From positions 32,497,256 through 32,561,255 of the forward strand of contig OY998184.1 of NCBI GenBank assembly GCA_963921935.1: a stretch of DNA of 64,000 nt, given 5' to 3'. Positions within the stretch are counted from its first letter, which is position 1, and each line of letters starts with the position of its first letter. Under the pieces are notes generated by a model. It was given only the letters and a program-made list of their open reading frames with translations. It made no database searches and was not told the origin of the DNA. A program made the translations under genes and the position numbers. Below, piece after piece: positions 35,635-46,809 of this stretch. Source of the DNA: Galeruca laticollis (taxonomy: Eukaryota > Arthropoda > Insecta > Coleoptera > Chrysomelidae).

Positions 35635-35735
35635 TGGTATAGGAAAAAGAACTTCCGTCCGACCATTTGAAGTCTCCTTCATTAGTTTTATCTGAAGCTC
35701 CGACCCAATAAGCATTTCCATCATCGTAGCTAGGA
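35635..35735 (-). CDS. C-type lectin domain, single internal exon
   Basis: On the minus strand a 101-base exon lies between TTGTTTTGCAG and GTAAGTTA. It reads YDDGNAYWVGASDKTNEG then DFKWSDGSSFSYT. YWVGASDKTNEGDFKWSDGS is the core of a C-type lectin carbohydrate-recognition domain (the WVG.SD...EG.F.WSDG pattern). Both splice sites are strong. The exons holding the rest of the CRD and its cysteines were not found nearby; the flanks are TE-rich, so introns may be long, or this is an orphan exon of a dead gene. Probably a host immune or secreted lectin gene. Confidence 0.65.
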
Positions 35736-36497
35736 CTGCAACAAAACAATTATATTACTAAACAATTTATTACAAAATATTGGAAACGTTGCCTGTAGCA
35801 AACCTTCAAAATAAATGTTAAACAAATTTTCCTATGAAGCAGTACCTATTTTGGAATAGAACGTATTAGACACCCAAGTTCTTCTAGAATTTACCAAAAA
35901 TTAACAATATACTGAAATATACAGTACTGAAATAATTATTCTACATATTTTAGCAAGTGGATAGACTTAGATTAATGTGAGATCTGAAATATTCATAGTT
36001 TGCATATGTAGATATATTATTTTTTTTCTATTGATGCCTCATATTACCTATTTAAAGCACGCCTCAGCATGTTTAAATCGAACTTTCAAACACGCGCGTT
36101 TTTTAAAGTCCCTATGGTAATAACAACAACTCGAGAAACGTAAGTATCAATGACAACTTTTTTGATTAGTTTTTAAATTGTATATTTTCATTGTGAACCA
36201 ATGTCTTATTTGGTTTTTTCTGCAAAATTTATTTATATATTCATATATACATTGTATCCTTATAAATATAAATAAAGTAACTTTTTGATTATTGATCTGA
36301 CAGCAGTACCTCTTAACGTCAAACAAAAATAAATACTATTTAGCATGGACTTTCACGAAACTTGGCTGGGCATCGAGGGAGGACTTTTATGAAATGAAAC
36401 TTGGCTGGGCATCGAGGATGGACTTTCATTTTTTTGTAGTAATAATATAATAATAATATTTTATGATTTCAAAGTGCAACGATAAAAAAAATAGCGT
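35736..36497. other. Non-coding; contains a short direct repeat
   Basis: No gene seen. GAAACTTGGCTGGGCATCGAGG occurs twice, near 36357 and 36397, each next to GGACTTT[C/T]AT, a 40-bp tandem duplication. Confidence 0.45.
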
Positions 36498-36611
36498 AAA
36501 GTATTCGTGGATAACTGGTCTTTCAAACACTTGCTCTATTTCGAGCACTCCGGCTGCGCCGTCGTGCTAGAAAATCGTGCGTGTTTGAAAGACCTCTTTA
36601 TCCACTTATAC
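36498..36611. repeat. Compact hairpin, about 45-50 bp arms
   Basis: GGTCTTTCAAACAC at 36517-36530 is perfectly complementary to 36581-36594. Weaker pairing extends outward (AAAGTAT.AGTGGATAA) and inward (ATTT..AGCAC). The loop is about 15-20 bases and GC-rich (CTCCGGCTGCGCCGTC). It may be a very short foldback transposon or a transcribed hairpin. A related TTTCAAACACGCGCG block is at 36085. Confidence 0.6.
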
Positions 36612-36970
36612 TTTAATATACTATTATGTTCACTGATTTAATGAATTAATTAAAGGCTTCTCAAACGAACCTCAGAAAAAGATTATAGTTTTCACATAGG
36701 AGAGAGCTTTTCACAATTTATTTACAAGTGTAATGGATTGAAACTCAAACCATTCACTTAGACTGTTTCTTTTACTAATTTTCAATCAAAAACATACACC
36801 GGAAGATAGACTACCTAAGATCTAAATTGCTGCGATAAATCATGAGATAAACAATTTATCGACATTGCCACCTTGTCCTAAATAACAGAAGATTTAAGTG
36901 TAAAATAATCCATATTAACAGGGACAAAACAATCACAGAAGTACCTAATTGTGCATCTTTAACACGTTAA

Positions 36971-37390
36971 GCCTCATGTGTACCATACAGGTACACATTC
37001 TAGTTTCTCCGTAGACCATGAGTACTTATATGGCCACAGTAGCCGACTATTTTTAAAAATTGCTCTTGCTCTCTGAAGCGGAAAATTAGCTTGTATCTTT
37101 ATGGCATATTGGAATCGTCCGGTCTGTGATGAGCAAAAAATTCGCTTGGACCGTTAAAATTAACGTGGAATATTTGTGGTTAAGTTATTCCTGGAAAATG
37201 TGATACTGAAGGCTACAAATACTCAGTTAAAATGCATGGCGGAAAGGAACAACCAACCTCAAATACTCTAGCATCCATGGTAGTATTGGAACTCATGCAC
37301 CCACTTCTTAATACTGATAGAACCCTTTTCTCTGATAACTTCTATACTAGTGTTGATCAAAAACAGCATACAATAACCACATTCGCAGAG
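36971..37390 (+). mobile_element. piggyBac-type fragment 3
   Basis: TTAA at 36967-36970 is followed by a candidate end, CCTCATGTGTACCATACAGG, with an internal GTACC..GGTAC palindrome. At 37202-37360 the frame reads TEGYKYSVKMHGGKEQPTS then LELMHPLLNTDRTLFSDNFYTSV, the piggyBac region around the second catalytic Asp (SDNFYTSV). The first and third Asp regions are absent and the 3' end is not identified. It is different from copies 1 and 2. Confidence 0.65.
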
Positions 37391-38001
37391 CAATAAAATT
37401 GTATTGCAAGGCAGTTATTGAACTTTTAACAAACCCAGATGTAGTCAACGCTCATCAAAGTGACTGCCCGTCACTCGCGCTATGTCACATTTCGACTTTA
37501 CCCTCTTCCTATTTTTGTAATGATGCGCAGGACGGCAGACACTCTTATACCGAAAATTTCTTCGTTTCCCTTACCCCGCAATTCTATTTTTTTCATTTAC
37601 TTAAAACGTATATCATCTACGAGCAAATTATGCATACATTTGCCATATAATTTATATATGATCTTCCATTTGCAGCATCAATGATAATTATTCAAACATT
37701 TATTAAACAGATATTCTGTTTTAAAAAATAAAAGTTCAAAGCTTCGATCACAAAATCACTGTCGCACCGGTGATTCTTTTCTTGCTGATGTGGTGATCGG
37801 TAATTCAGTTTCGTCCACCCGGAATCTCGAACCAAGGCGATATATTTGACATCTTTTGCAACGTTATGTATACGCAAGCCTGTGAACGCTCTATTCGAAA
37901 ATACTTCTTCAAAATTATATTCTAGAGCACCTCCTCAAATCATACGAATAGTACAGTTGCGGCCAATAAAAAATGAGACAACTCTTATAGAAGATTTTTG
38001 T
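37391..38001. other. Non-coding
   Basis: Only short frames with no recognisable motif on either strand. A possible continuation of the piggyBac fragment could not be supported. Confidence 0.3.
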
Positions 38002-38429
38002 CTAATAGACCAAAAAAGCAATGACGTCATAAACATAGCCGCTGACACTTACTGAGGGAAAAGAAATATTTATTTACGTTCATATTACGTTCGTAATATG
38101 CTTAAACATGGCTATTGTTAATTTGTCGAGCATTGCGGAGCAGTTTTGTAATGAAATTAAAGTGTTAAAGAAATGTGGATACAGTTTAAGCAGTGGATAT
38201 GTCGTAGATAGAGTATGATGGAAGTTTAGGAGCGAAGCAATAAGGCATAAAAACTTGATAGTCACTGCAGTGTCACTTCACAAATGAAAAAACGAATACC
38301 CAGACAGCACACAATATCCACTATACTTATATCCAGTGGATAACCCAATATCCACTGAATATCCAGTCCATGTAAGATATCTAATGGATATCCACTGAAT
38401 GTATTTTATAGATATGGAAAGAAATTATT

Positions 38430-40009
38430 TTCTATGTTACTGATAATATATTGAATAATCACATAAAAATGATTGAGAAGGAAGTTCTAATACATAATAC
38501 CTTCAATACATAAATGTCTTAATCTCCTGATATTATATCCATGGTATATCCATGGATATCTATTATTATTTTCTGTCGCATTTTGTGTCTGTGTTCAATG
38601 TATTTTTAGTTCTATTCAAGTGGAATTGGAAGAAGATAGATATACCTAAATTATATCAGACTGTAATGAGTTTAATCAATAATAAACAATACGAATGCGG
38701 CATAATACGTGATGTTTTTAACACACAACAAAAATATTTCATGACTTAACGTTTAATGCTATAATAAAAAATAATGCATACATCAGTGGATTTCCATATT
38801 ACATACCCGCAAAATTATGCTACCAACTATACACTGTTCTCTCATTGGTCGATGCCGCGTTTGACCGTTTGACGTAGCCTCGTCCTCTCGTCATTTTGGT
38901 TGTTCGGTTATCATAGTTTTAGGAACGTGCAAACGTGGTTGGTTATTTTTTATCGGTAGTTTGGATTTGGAAAAAATAAGATATGTATATGTTTTTTACC
39001 TTAATTCTGAATATTGTTACGTCTCCTATATTTTATTTATATTTACGATTGATTACCTACATTAAAAGCGTTTTGTATACTTATACAATGTAAAATAGTA
39101 TGTGCAGAAATGTAAAATAAGTTTTACCGCGGCTTTTACTTTGTTTCATGATAAACTGAGCTGGTGGCTCGGCTGATTTGAGTAAAAATTCTTTTGAGCC
39201 CAATAATAATAATGGAGTTCAGGTGATAAGAAATGTTCTAATTACAGGTATGTGCTCGAATACAAGACGCGGGCCAATTTTCAAAATGTTATTTTACAAA
39301 AAAAGGTGTATCTTATATTCGGGCGTATACGGTATATAGTTGACCTTTAAAATCGACAATCTTTCTTTTCTCGTTCTTACAGAAATAACCGTGCAGAATC
39401 GATGAGCTGGGTGATGAAGAAGAAGAATTATTGATGTATATGCAAATATGTATATTATATAAAATAAAGTATTTTCTATCATTCTATTCCATAGTACATA
39501 TATAATTTCATTATATGTCAAATAATACTACTATTATGAAGAATTTAATTCCATTTGTACCATCTTACTCACAGATGAATATCTAACTAGTACCTGCTGG
39601 TGGAAATACAAGATAGCCAACAGAAACAATGCTTACTAAAAGTTGTATATATCCACAGATCTGGGATAAAATTAACTGGAAATAATAGTTCTGGTCAATC
39701 AGTACAAAATATAACAGACATACGCGGTGAGTATTTGAATCTTTTTCACTGTACCACAATATTCTACAGTCGTCCACTTAAATACTAGACTATCCACCCT
39801 GTGTATCTATTATATTTTGTACTGGTTGACTGGATAAACTATTTTCTCTCAATTTTATTCCAGATCTGTAGACATGAAAAACTTTTGACTTACATTTTTT
39901 TGTTGGACCACCTTGTGTTTTCATCAGTAGATACTAGTCATATATTCTCAGATTTTCAGGTTTGAGGAGGAAGGATATACCAAATGTGAATATAAAATAT
40001 CCTTGACTG
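38430..40009. other. Body of the inner element, no gene
   Basis: AT-rich, no coding region. A 62-75 codon frame here and there has no motif. Contents unexplained. Confidence 0.3.
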
Positions 40010-40025
40010 TCTCGACCCTTACTTC

Positions 40026-40547
40026 GTGGAATATGCTCATATTAGTGATGAAATTAAAACTTATAAAACCATCACATATGCAGGAAATATTTCTAATAAT
40101 ATTTCAAAGATAATATCTTCAGCAACGAATACAACAATTTCTTTTAAAACAGAAAGTAACGTTAGTACAAAATTGTTAAATGTAAAAACAAAAATACCAC
40201 TATTAAAGAAGTCAGGTATATATAAACTCAAATGTACAGAATGTAATGCTGTCTATTTGGGTCAGACCCTTAGGAATTTTGAAATACGATACAGTGAGCA
40301 CTTACGAGCATACAGATTAAAACAACCAGATAAATCCCACTACGCAAAACATCTACTTGACACCAATCATTCATTGACACCTAACACAAAACTAGAAGTA
40401 CTGCATATTTGTGAAAAGAAACAAGAACTGGATTTCCTTGAAGAACTGGAAATTGGAAGACATTTAAGAAACCCACAATATGAAGTTGTCAATGAACAGT
40501 TAAATCTAGGGAATTCTCCACTAATAATCTGTCTTCTTAAGTGGTAA
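40026..40547 (+). CDS. PLE family A GIY-YIG fragment, second copy
   Basis: From about 40050 it is nearly identical to 920-1405: same GIYKLKCTECNAVYLGQT (here Thr replaces Pro in CPEC), RYSEH, and HLLDTNHSLTP. Open to the stop at 40547. Upstream, 40005-40040 is an antisense copy of the family A ORF start (complement of ATGAGCATATTCCACG), so an inverted PLE start joins the sense GIY-YIG. Terminal repeat follows to ~40915. 5' truncated TE fragment, high similarity to the other copies implies recent activity of the family. Confidence 0.82.
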   Translation: MEYAHISDEIKTYKTITYAGNISNNISKIISSATNTTISFKTESNVSTKLLNVKTKIPLLKKSGIYKLKCTECNAVYLGQTLRNFEIRYSEHLRAYRLKQPDKSHYAKHLLDTNHSLTPNTKLEVLHICEKKQELDFLEELEIGRHLRNPQYEVVNEQLNLGNSPLIICLLKW

Positions 40548-41372
40548 TTGTAAAGATCAGCAGATATAGTTTTCCTGGTTTTCTATATCATTGCACAGTT
40601 ATACTGATCTTAATTGGAAAAATGATATCCAGGATATCACCATAGGGCTAATAATATCTAAGCTTCAATATTTGTAATATCACATCTTCTTCTTTTTTCT
40701 ATAAACATATATTAAGCCAATCACAAGTTAGGTTACTTCTTGGTCTAGCCAAATATAACTACTAAACATCAGGTAGGCATAAAATGAAATGTAACTTCTG
40801 TCATTCTGACGATGATATTGATTTATCGAAACAATTGTCAATTTTTTAGAATTTTCAATAACTTGTATTATATTGTGGAATTAACTAGAGACCTTGAGTT
40901 TAATTTAAAAACAATAAAATATCCTATTAATATCCATGGGATGTTAATTGGATATACCAAATCTAAACATAGATATCCATGGGATATTAACGAGATATAC
41001 AGTAGATATCTCCAAAGACATCCATAAGATATTACATATATCCTAGATATAGGCGGACATATGGATATCCATTGTATGTCTATAGGCTATCCATCCATAT
41101 CCAGTGGATATACTGGATATCCATAAAGGATATCTTGTGGATGTCTAATGGATATTGTGTGCTGTCTGGATAAACTTCAAAAATATTACAACGGTCAAGA
41201 TAAGACATAAGTTAAATAATTGATTTGTTTTCCCTCAGCAACTGTCAGGGCCATGTTCTGACGTCACACTTTTTCGGTCTATTCTAGCTGCTTGAATTTC
41301 TCTTATGAATATACCATATGTGAGCATTGAATATTTGACAACTGTCAGGAAATTCCAAATTCGCAAGTTATG

Positions 41373-42252
41373 ATGGCGCATATAAATTCAGTGACTAAAG
41401 GTGGAATAATCGCGAAAATACACGATGGGTGGTCAGTGAGGCAAACTGCGGCATTTTACAATGTAAGCAAAAACTCAGTTTCAAGTATTGCAAGAACATG
41501 GCGATTAAAGGGAAGAATTTGATAGAGCTCCAGGCTCAGGACATCCGAAAAAGTGAACTGCTGAACAGGATGCTGCTTTGATTAACCATTGAAGAGCAAA
41601 TTCATTTGAAACAGTAGTTCAAACTGTTCTAGCATCCTGTCGTACCAGCCGTCGCAGAGTAGCACAGTCTGAATTGAAATGCCACGCAGCAGCAAGGAAA
41701 CTGTTATCAAACAATAGTCACAAAGAAGCAAGAATGGGGTTCGCTTTGGATCATATTGCTTATGACGAACAATTTTGAAATCGTGTTATTTTTACATATG
41801 AAAAGGTTTTCCAGTCGTCAAATAGCCGCAATATTGGTGTTTATCGCCCACCGAATACACGGTTTGACGAAAATTATGTCAATTTCACAAATAAAAATGG
41901 TCGTTTTTCTGTAAATATGTGGACGTGGATATCTAAGCAGGGACTTGGAGTTCTATGGCATATTGGCGAAATATTTATTAGTGAAGCATATATCAGAATT
42001 TTAGAAAATGTTATGCTTCCTTTTGTTGAGATTCTTTTCCCTAACAATGATTTTATCCTCCAACAAGATAACTGTGCAGTGCATAACTCTGGTGTAGTGA
42101 CCGAATGGTTTCGGACACGTAATGTTCTTAACTGGTGTAGTGAAAGCCCAGACTTGAATTCAGTAGAAAATATTTGGGCAATGCTAGTAAGAGAAATTCG
42201 AAAGACAAACGTAAGATCAAGAAACGTTGAAGGGTTGATTTGGATGTTATAA
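41373..42252 (+). pseudogene. Tc1-type transposase, broken
   Basis: It starts ATG at 41373 with a helix-turn-helix (VTKGGIIAKIHDGWSVRQTA). The first catalytic position should read F-T-D-E but reads FTYEKVFQSS (~41800), so the first Asp is lost. The intact stretch 41917-42252 has MWTWISKQGLGVL, LQQDNCAVHNS (second Asp) and SPDLNSVENIWAML (Glu). Spacing from second Asp to Glu is 32 residues rather than the 34 of DD34E elements. Stops near 41520, 41590 and 41776 break the frame. Confidence 0.8.
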
Positions 42253-42389
42253 ATTATGCTTGGGAGAAAATAACTGAAGAATATTGTCTCGCATTATATA
42301 GATCGATGACCAGTAGATTAAGAGAAGTCATAGAGCATAATGGCGGGATTACTAAATATAAATTGTTGTTTTTTATTGAAAACTGAAAA

Positions 42390-42545
42390 TTGATTAAGAT
42401 TTGACATCTGTCAGACCATTCTAAATTTGAAAGTAATTATGTCGCATATAAATTTAGTGACTAAAGGTGAAGTTGAAATAATCGCAAAAATATATTACGG
42501 GTGGTCAGTGAGGCAAACTGCGGCATTTTACAATGTAAGCTAGAA
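42390..42545 (+). repeat. Second, truncated Tc1 5' end
   Basis: It repeats 41325-41465 (TGACA.CTGTCAG, ATG.CGCATATAAATT, GGTCAGTGAGGCAAACTGCGGC). Similarity ends at GTAAGC (42540). A tandem or second insertion of the same family. Confidence 0.65.
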
Positions 42546-42963
42546 CTTAAGTTTCAATTATTTTAAGAAGATATAATATTACCTATCACTATAGACTTAA
42601 TTAATATTAAATTTTCAATCTATACTTATGTCTATCATTTTATTTACAACTTTTTCGTGGCATAACATCCTATCTATATTTGTACATTGTTCATAATTGT
42701 TTTACTTATTAATAATTAATTTTTATTTTAACTTCATTTCTGTATCCTTTCCTTTTCCATTGAATTACTATTTCGTCTCCAAAGTTCATTCCTATTCTCA
42801 TGTCCTACTATTCAATTTGCTTTTCTTTTTCTAACCTTTTTCTTATTTTATTCTCTTGTTGTTTGATTCTTATTACGTTTCTGAAGCTTCTTTCTATTCT
42901 CTACCATATCCTCCTGTCCCATATCTCATTAATTTCTTCCCATAAATCCATTAAAGTTTGCAT
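42546..42963 (-). other. Tail of the gag relic, frame broken
   Basis: On the minus strand, Lys/Glu-rich sequence continues from the gag pieces above with several stops (IKQQENKIRKRLEKEKQIE). No zinc knuckle, protease or RT follows, so the element was truncated here. Confidence 0.4.
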
Positions 42964-44189
42964 TTAAAATTCTTTCATATTATTCATTTCACTTATTATT
43001 ATTATGTTGAAGAAAGCTTTTGTATGAATCATAGTCATCATGTTGTCCCATTTTATTCCTGTTTCCACATTATTATTATAAAATTTTCCTAGGCCTCTTA
43101 TACCCCTTCCATTTCTTTTCATAATATCTTCAATTTCCTCCACTGTGTCCTTTAATATTCGGTTCATTTCTTCTATTTCTTTGTTAAATTGTCTATCCAA
43201 GATTTGCCTCATTTTTGCATATATTCCTGTCAGTCTTTCTATTCTACCATCTTAATTTTTAATTTCTTTATCTATATTTTTAGTACATATAATTCCAGCT
43301 CCATTTCTTCTTATGTAACATTTCATTTCCTCCATACTTTCTTGCAATTTTCTGTTCATTTCTTCCAATTCTTTATCAAATATTTGTCCCATATGATCAT
43401 TCCTTTCTTCGCATGTTCCTGTTTGTTTTTGGACTCTCACATTTAAGTCATTAAATTTTCTTCTCAGCGTTTTGTTGATAATTCTGCATTATTTCTTCTT
43501 TATTTTGTTCTTTGAATTTAATATATGCCACTTCTTTTATTATATCTTCATTTTGTTTCATTACTTCTGCTTGAATTGTTCCCTTTAATTTTTCTTCTAT
43601 ACATCTCCCTAATTTATGAATTTCTTCTACCATTTGGTTTCCTATCTCCTCTCTAATTTTGATTCCATTTTCTTGAATTTCTATCCGCAAATATTTGTTT
43701 TGATCCTCCATATCTTCCCTCACCTTATCTATTTGCTTTCTAAATTCTTCATTTTCTTTCCTAAGTTTCCTGAATTCTTGAATACTTTCTGTTTTCACCT
43801 CATCTATCTTCTTTTCCAATTCATTCATGTTTCCATTCATTTTGTCCATCTTCCCGTTTAAGCTCCCTTCTATTCTATTTATATTTCCATTCATGTTATT
43901 GATATCAGCCCTCATATTGTTCATATTCCTCATTCTGTTCGGCACATAGTTGTTGCAGCATTTCCTTTAATCCATTCTGCTCACTCTGTACTATACGACC
44001 TCTGTTTCCTGCTTCTTCTCGTTCTTCCGCTTCATCTCCTGTCAAACCTTCTTCTGACTGCTGTCTTCCTTGTTCCAAATACAATGCTTGATAATCTCCC
44101 ATTCCATGACTTCTTTCTTCCCTTACCTCTTGCGAACCACTTTCCACTCCTACCTGCCTTCCATCTCTCAAAGTCATTCGTTTTGCCAT
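42964..44189 (-). pseudogene. Gypsy/Osvaldo-like gag, coiled coil
   Basis: Starts at 44189 (MAKRMTLRDGRQVGVESGSQ), Glu/Gln/Arg-rich. From 43945 a long coiled coil follows with Met/Asn and Glu/Lys heptads (NELEKKIDEVKTES, RKLRKENEEFRKQIDK). It is repeated in shortened forms at 43440-43252 and 43212-42964. Stops at 43905, 43451 and 43252 separate the parts. A primer-binding site stands 50 bases upstream, which identifies it as an LTR-retrotransposon gag although no pol remains. Confidence 0.65.
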
Positions 44190-44237
44190 TTCTATTCTAT
44201 TTTTAATTTACAAATCCTTCCAAAATTTTTCAAACGC

Positions 44238-44255
44238 GCCCCACGTTGGGCGCCA
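44238..44255 (-). promoter_or_regulatory. tRNA primer-binding site of the gag element
   Basis: The minus strand reads TGGCGCCCAACGTGGGGC, an 18-base LTR-element primer-binding site, complementary to the 3' end of a tRNA (CCA first, as in Lys-primed Osvaldo-type Gypsy elements). The LTR must end immediately above it at about 44256, on an ATTATAAT-type end. The LTR's outer limit is not visible. Confidence 0.75.
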
Positions 44256-46334
44256 ATTATAATAATATTACATTACTTTATTTATATATTTGTATATTTA
44301 TATGACTTACATTTAAAAAACTTTATTTTGTTTTTATTTTATTTTTATAATTTATAATTAATGATTAACCCGTTAGCTAGCTCAGTTTATTTATCGGATC
44401 ATGAGAATCTGTTCTCCCTTTGAGTTCAGGCAATATGTTATTTTCTTACGTTATTATAAATAAAAGCACATTAATTTCAGAAAGTTCAATTTATAGCATA
44501 AATTTATTTTCAAAAAATTACATATTTGATACGCCTCTGATCTAATAACCCATAGTCAGATTTATCTAAGAGTTCTATTGCGCATGATCATAGAGTCGAT
44601 GTAACCCGAACAAATATTAGCGTTGGTAAATCGTTTGATGGAGTTTATTGAAGAAACATTTAAACATAAACTGTTCTAATACTCCTATAGGTGATTGTGA
44701 TTAATATAAAAGGATATATACATGAAAATTGCATATACATATATATATATATATAAGTTGAGACTCTGTAGAAATTAATCAGGCAAACCATCAGCTGATT
44801 GCAAAAATTAACCTAACACCTGGATATACATAATTTTACTAAAAGCTTGATCAAGTAAGTAACTAGTATTATCTTCTTAACGTGATAAAATAATTGTGAA
44901 TTTTCTTATACCTAATTACTATAAATCTATTGAATTAATTGTAATGAAGTGATACCTATTTTCATTCTTATGGTGAAGCAGTGATCAACTCAGCCGATGT
45001 TGCTGAGTACCGCTGTCACCACTGAAATGCACTTCAATTTAACTCAATAATGATTAGATGTTGAGTTACATTAAATGAAATATCAAATGATGGACCATAA
45101 ATGGTTAATTAAATTGAAAAAATAAAACAGTAATCATATAAACAGTTTATTTATTTTAGTATAAAAATATACAGCAAATAATTTCTTTCACAAAGTAGTT
45201 TTCTTAACAAACAGAATGATAATAAATAAACTATAATGTAAAAACAATGCAATAATTGAAAAATAATTTGAGTAACATACATTCTAGATTGGAGTATCAT
45301 TAGATTTTCAAATGATGTTAAATCAAGATGAAAGTAGAAAATTATTTATGATAAGTTTATATTAATTTATTTATTTATTATTACACTTGTATAAACACAC
45401 AGAGCTGGAGTATAACTGCTACTTACTTAATCAAAAAAAGTGTTAGCAATGAGTTGTTAACTATTATTTTTGGCAACTTTCTGTGAAAGAAAACATTTGA
45501 GTATAATTACTGTGAATGTTAGAACAAAAGTAATTGAAATATTTTTATAGGAAAAGTTAAATACTGCCCAGCTCTGTAAATACAAGGTGCCAAGTAATTA
45601 CATATAAGAGTGGTTAACAGCACTTGTTGACTGTACAACATTTAAAAAAATATATCTACATTTAAAAGCATTCCGTTCTTATGAAACCATCACATAAGGC
45701 AGTTTAAGTTACTCTGCAGCTCCTGGCAGTCTATGATTGTTAAAATGTTTCTTAAGGGCTCTTAAAAATCCCACCGTCTCGTGGAAGTCCTTTCTCGTTT
45801 CTGGTTGAGGTTCTACAAGTAAACACAAAAACTAACAACAATAAATGAGTAAACACACACATATGTTTGAAAATTTATGTCAACAAAAGAAAACAAAATG
45901 CGCTTACTATCGAAATAATAAGTTTACACATGTTTTTGTACTGAGCCAAAAAAAATATCAAAAAATGTTTGAATGTATACATTTGTTTGGTTATTTTGAA
46001 TTCCTTTTTTAGAGCTTTCGATTTTTTTTATTTTTTGTCTTTATTGGATATTTTGGATTTGTGGTTACCGCTAGAACAAATACTTAGACGTAATGCCTCA
46101 ACAAAAGTTAATACTCACTTTCATTTCCCATAAATTGTCACACCATGGGCTATATATGAAAATCGGCAACGGGTCAATACCTTCCATCCCATAGCTGGTA
46201 GAGAGAATATAGCTATAACATAAAATAAAACCCAGATTATTATTTTTTCAATGGATACATTTTAAAATGGAATTGTCTGAGTATGGTGTATACACTAGAT
46301 ATAAATTAAGTGAATGAAAAGACGAGTACTGAGT
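44256..46334. other. Non-coding; includes at least the end of an LTR
   Basis: The part next to the primer-binding site is LTR of the gag element, of unknown length. On the minus strand at 45815-45710 a 35-codon frame follows a good splice acceptor (TTTACTTGTAG) and ends GAAE-stop. 46196-46128 is open between CTCTCTACCAG and a strong donor (AAAGTGAGT). These may be exons but are short enough to be chance. Confidence 0.3.
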
Positions 46335-46735
46335 GTGTCATTTGATTAAAATTCCAGCTAAGCGCTTTCAGCCATTAGGTCATTCTCAAAGCTGTCGACA
46401 AGAGAAAAACATACAACAGTTACAATGTACAGACAATGAAATAAAATGTTAGATGTTACATCATTATTCAAGTAAAATTTGTTAATATTACCCTATAAAG
46501 GCTGTGTAAACACATATCATTTAGTTGGTGATTTCAAATTAGACGTTTCGTTATGTGAATTATTATTGTACACGCTCTTTATAGAGTAATTTTAACAAAT
46601 TTTAGTTGAATAATGATGTAAAATCAAACATTTTATTTCATTGTATGTAGCAGTTACAGGGATTGATGTTTTTTGACACCTTCTGTATATTTTTTCTTGA
46701 CGAGAGCTTTCGGAATGGTCTAATGGCTCGTTCAC
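46335..46735. mobile_element. Foldback element with hammerhead-like ends
   Basis: 46433-46510 (CAATGAAATAAAATGTTAGA.. TCATTATTCAAGTAAAATTTG) is inverted at 46565-46645. The outer parts also pair: GCCATTAGGTCATTCTCAAAGCTGTCG on the left against GCCATTAGACCATTCCGAAAGCTCTCG on the complement of the right (about 46703-46732). Arms are ~150 bp with a ~55-base loop. No coding sequence. Confidence 0.65.
46355..46394 (-). ncRNA. Hammerhead-like motif 2 (variant core)
   Basis: Minus strand: stem I CAGCT/AGCTG (5 bp perfect), core TTGAGAA, a weak stem II around a TAAT loop, GAA, palindromic AGCGCT as stem III, then T as the cleavage-site base. The core has T and A in place of the consensus C and G of CTGANGA, the same changes as motifs 1 and 4. 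Confidence 0.45.
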
Positions 46736-46809
46736 TCAATTTACATTTTAAAATGTCCTAAATTATAGCATGCCATATTGAATACAATAAAACTTACCAT
46801 CAATTTTTG

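Larger units (their letters stand above)
38300..41169. mobile_element. Inner inverted-repeat element with GGATATCC-rich ends
   Basis: The 21-bp terminal repeat CCAGACAGCACACAATATCCA (38300-38320) is exactly inverted at 41149-41169. Both subterminal zones are full of GGATAT/ATATCC motifs (38310-38400 and 40920-41160). TA dinucleotides flank if one more base is included. The 2.87-kb body carries no transposase but includes a PLE family A fragment (40010-40915), so a MITE-like element seems to have been enlarged by insertion. Confidence 0.65.
38002..41286. mobile_element. Outer inverted-repeat element
   Basis: 38002-38076 is inverted at 41212-41286. They share AATAGACC.AAAAAG, TGACGTCA, CTGACA.TT.CTGAGGGAAAA with scattered mismatches over ~75 bp. 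Between the arms sits a second inverted-repeat element (38300-41169). The outer element's own interior would be only about 350 bp, a MITE-sized foldback. Flanking duplications not determined. Confidence 0.6.

Noticed and set aside
43252..43945. Coiled-coil frames as a host structural protein
   Set aside because: The primer-binding site directly upstream and repeated broken frames show a retroelement gag.
46703..46732. GAAAGCTC on the minus strand near a TGAACGA, possible fifth hammerhead
   Set aside because: Stems do not close; kept only as the partner arm of the foldback.
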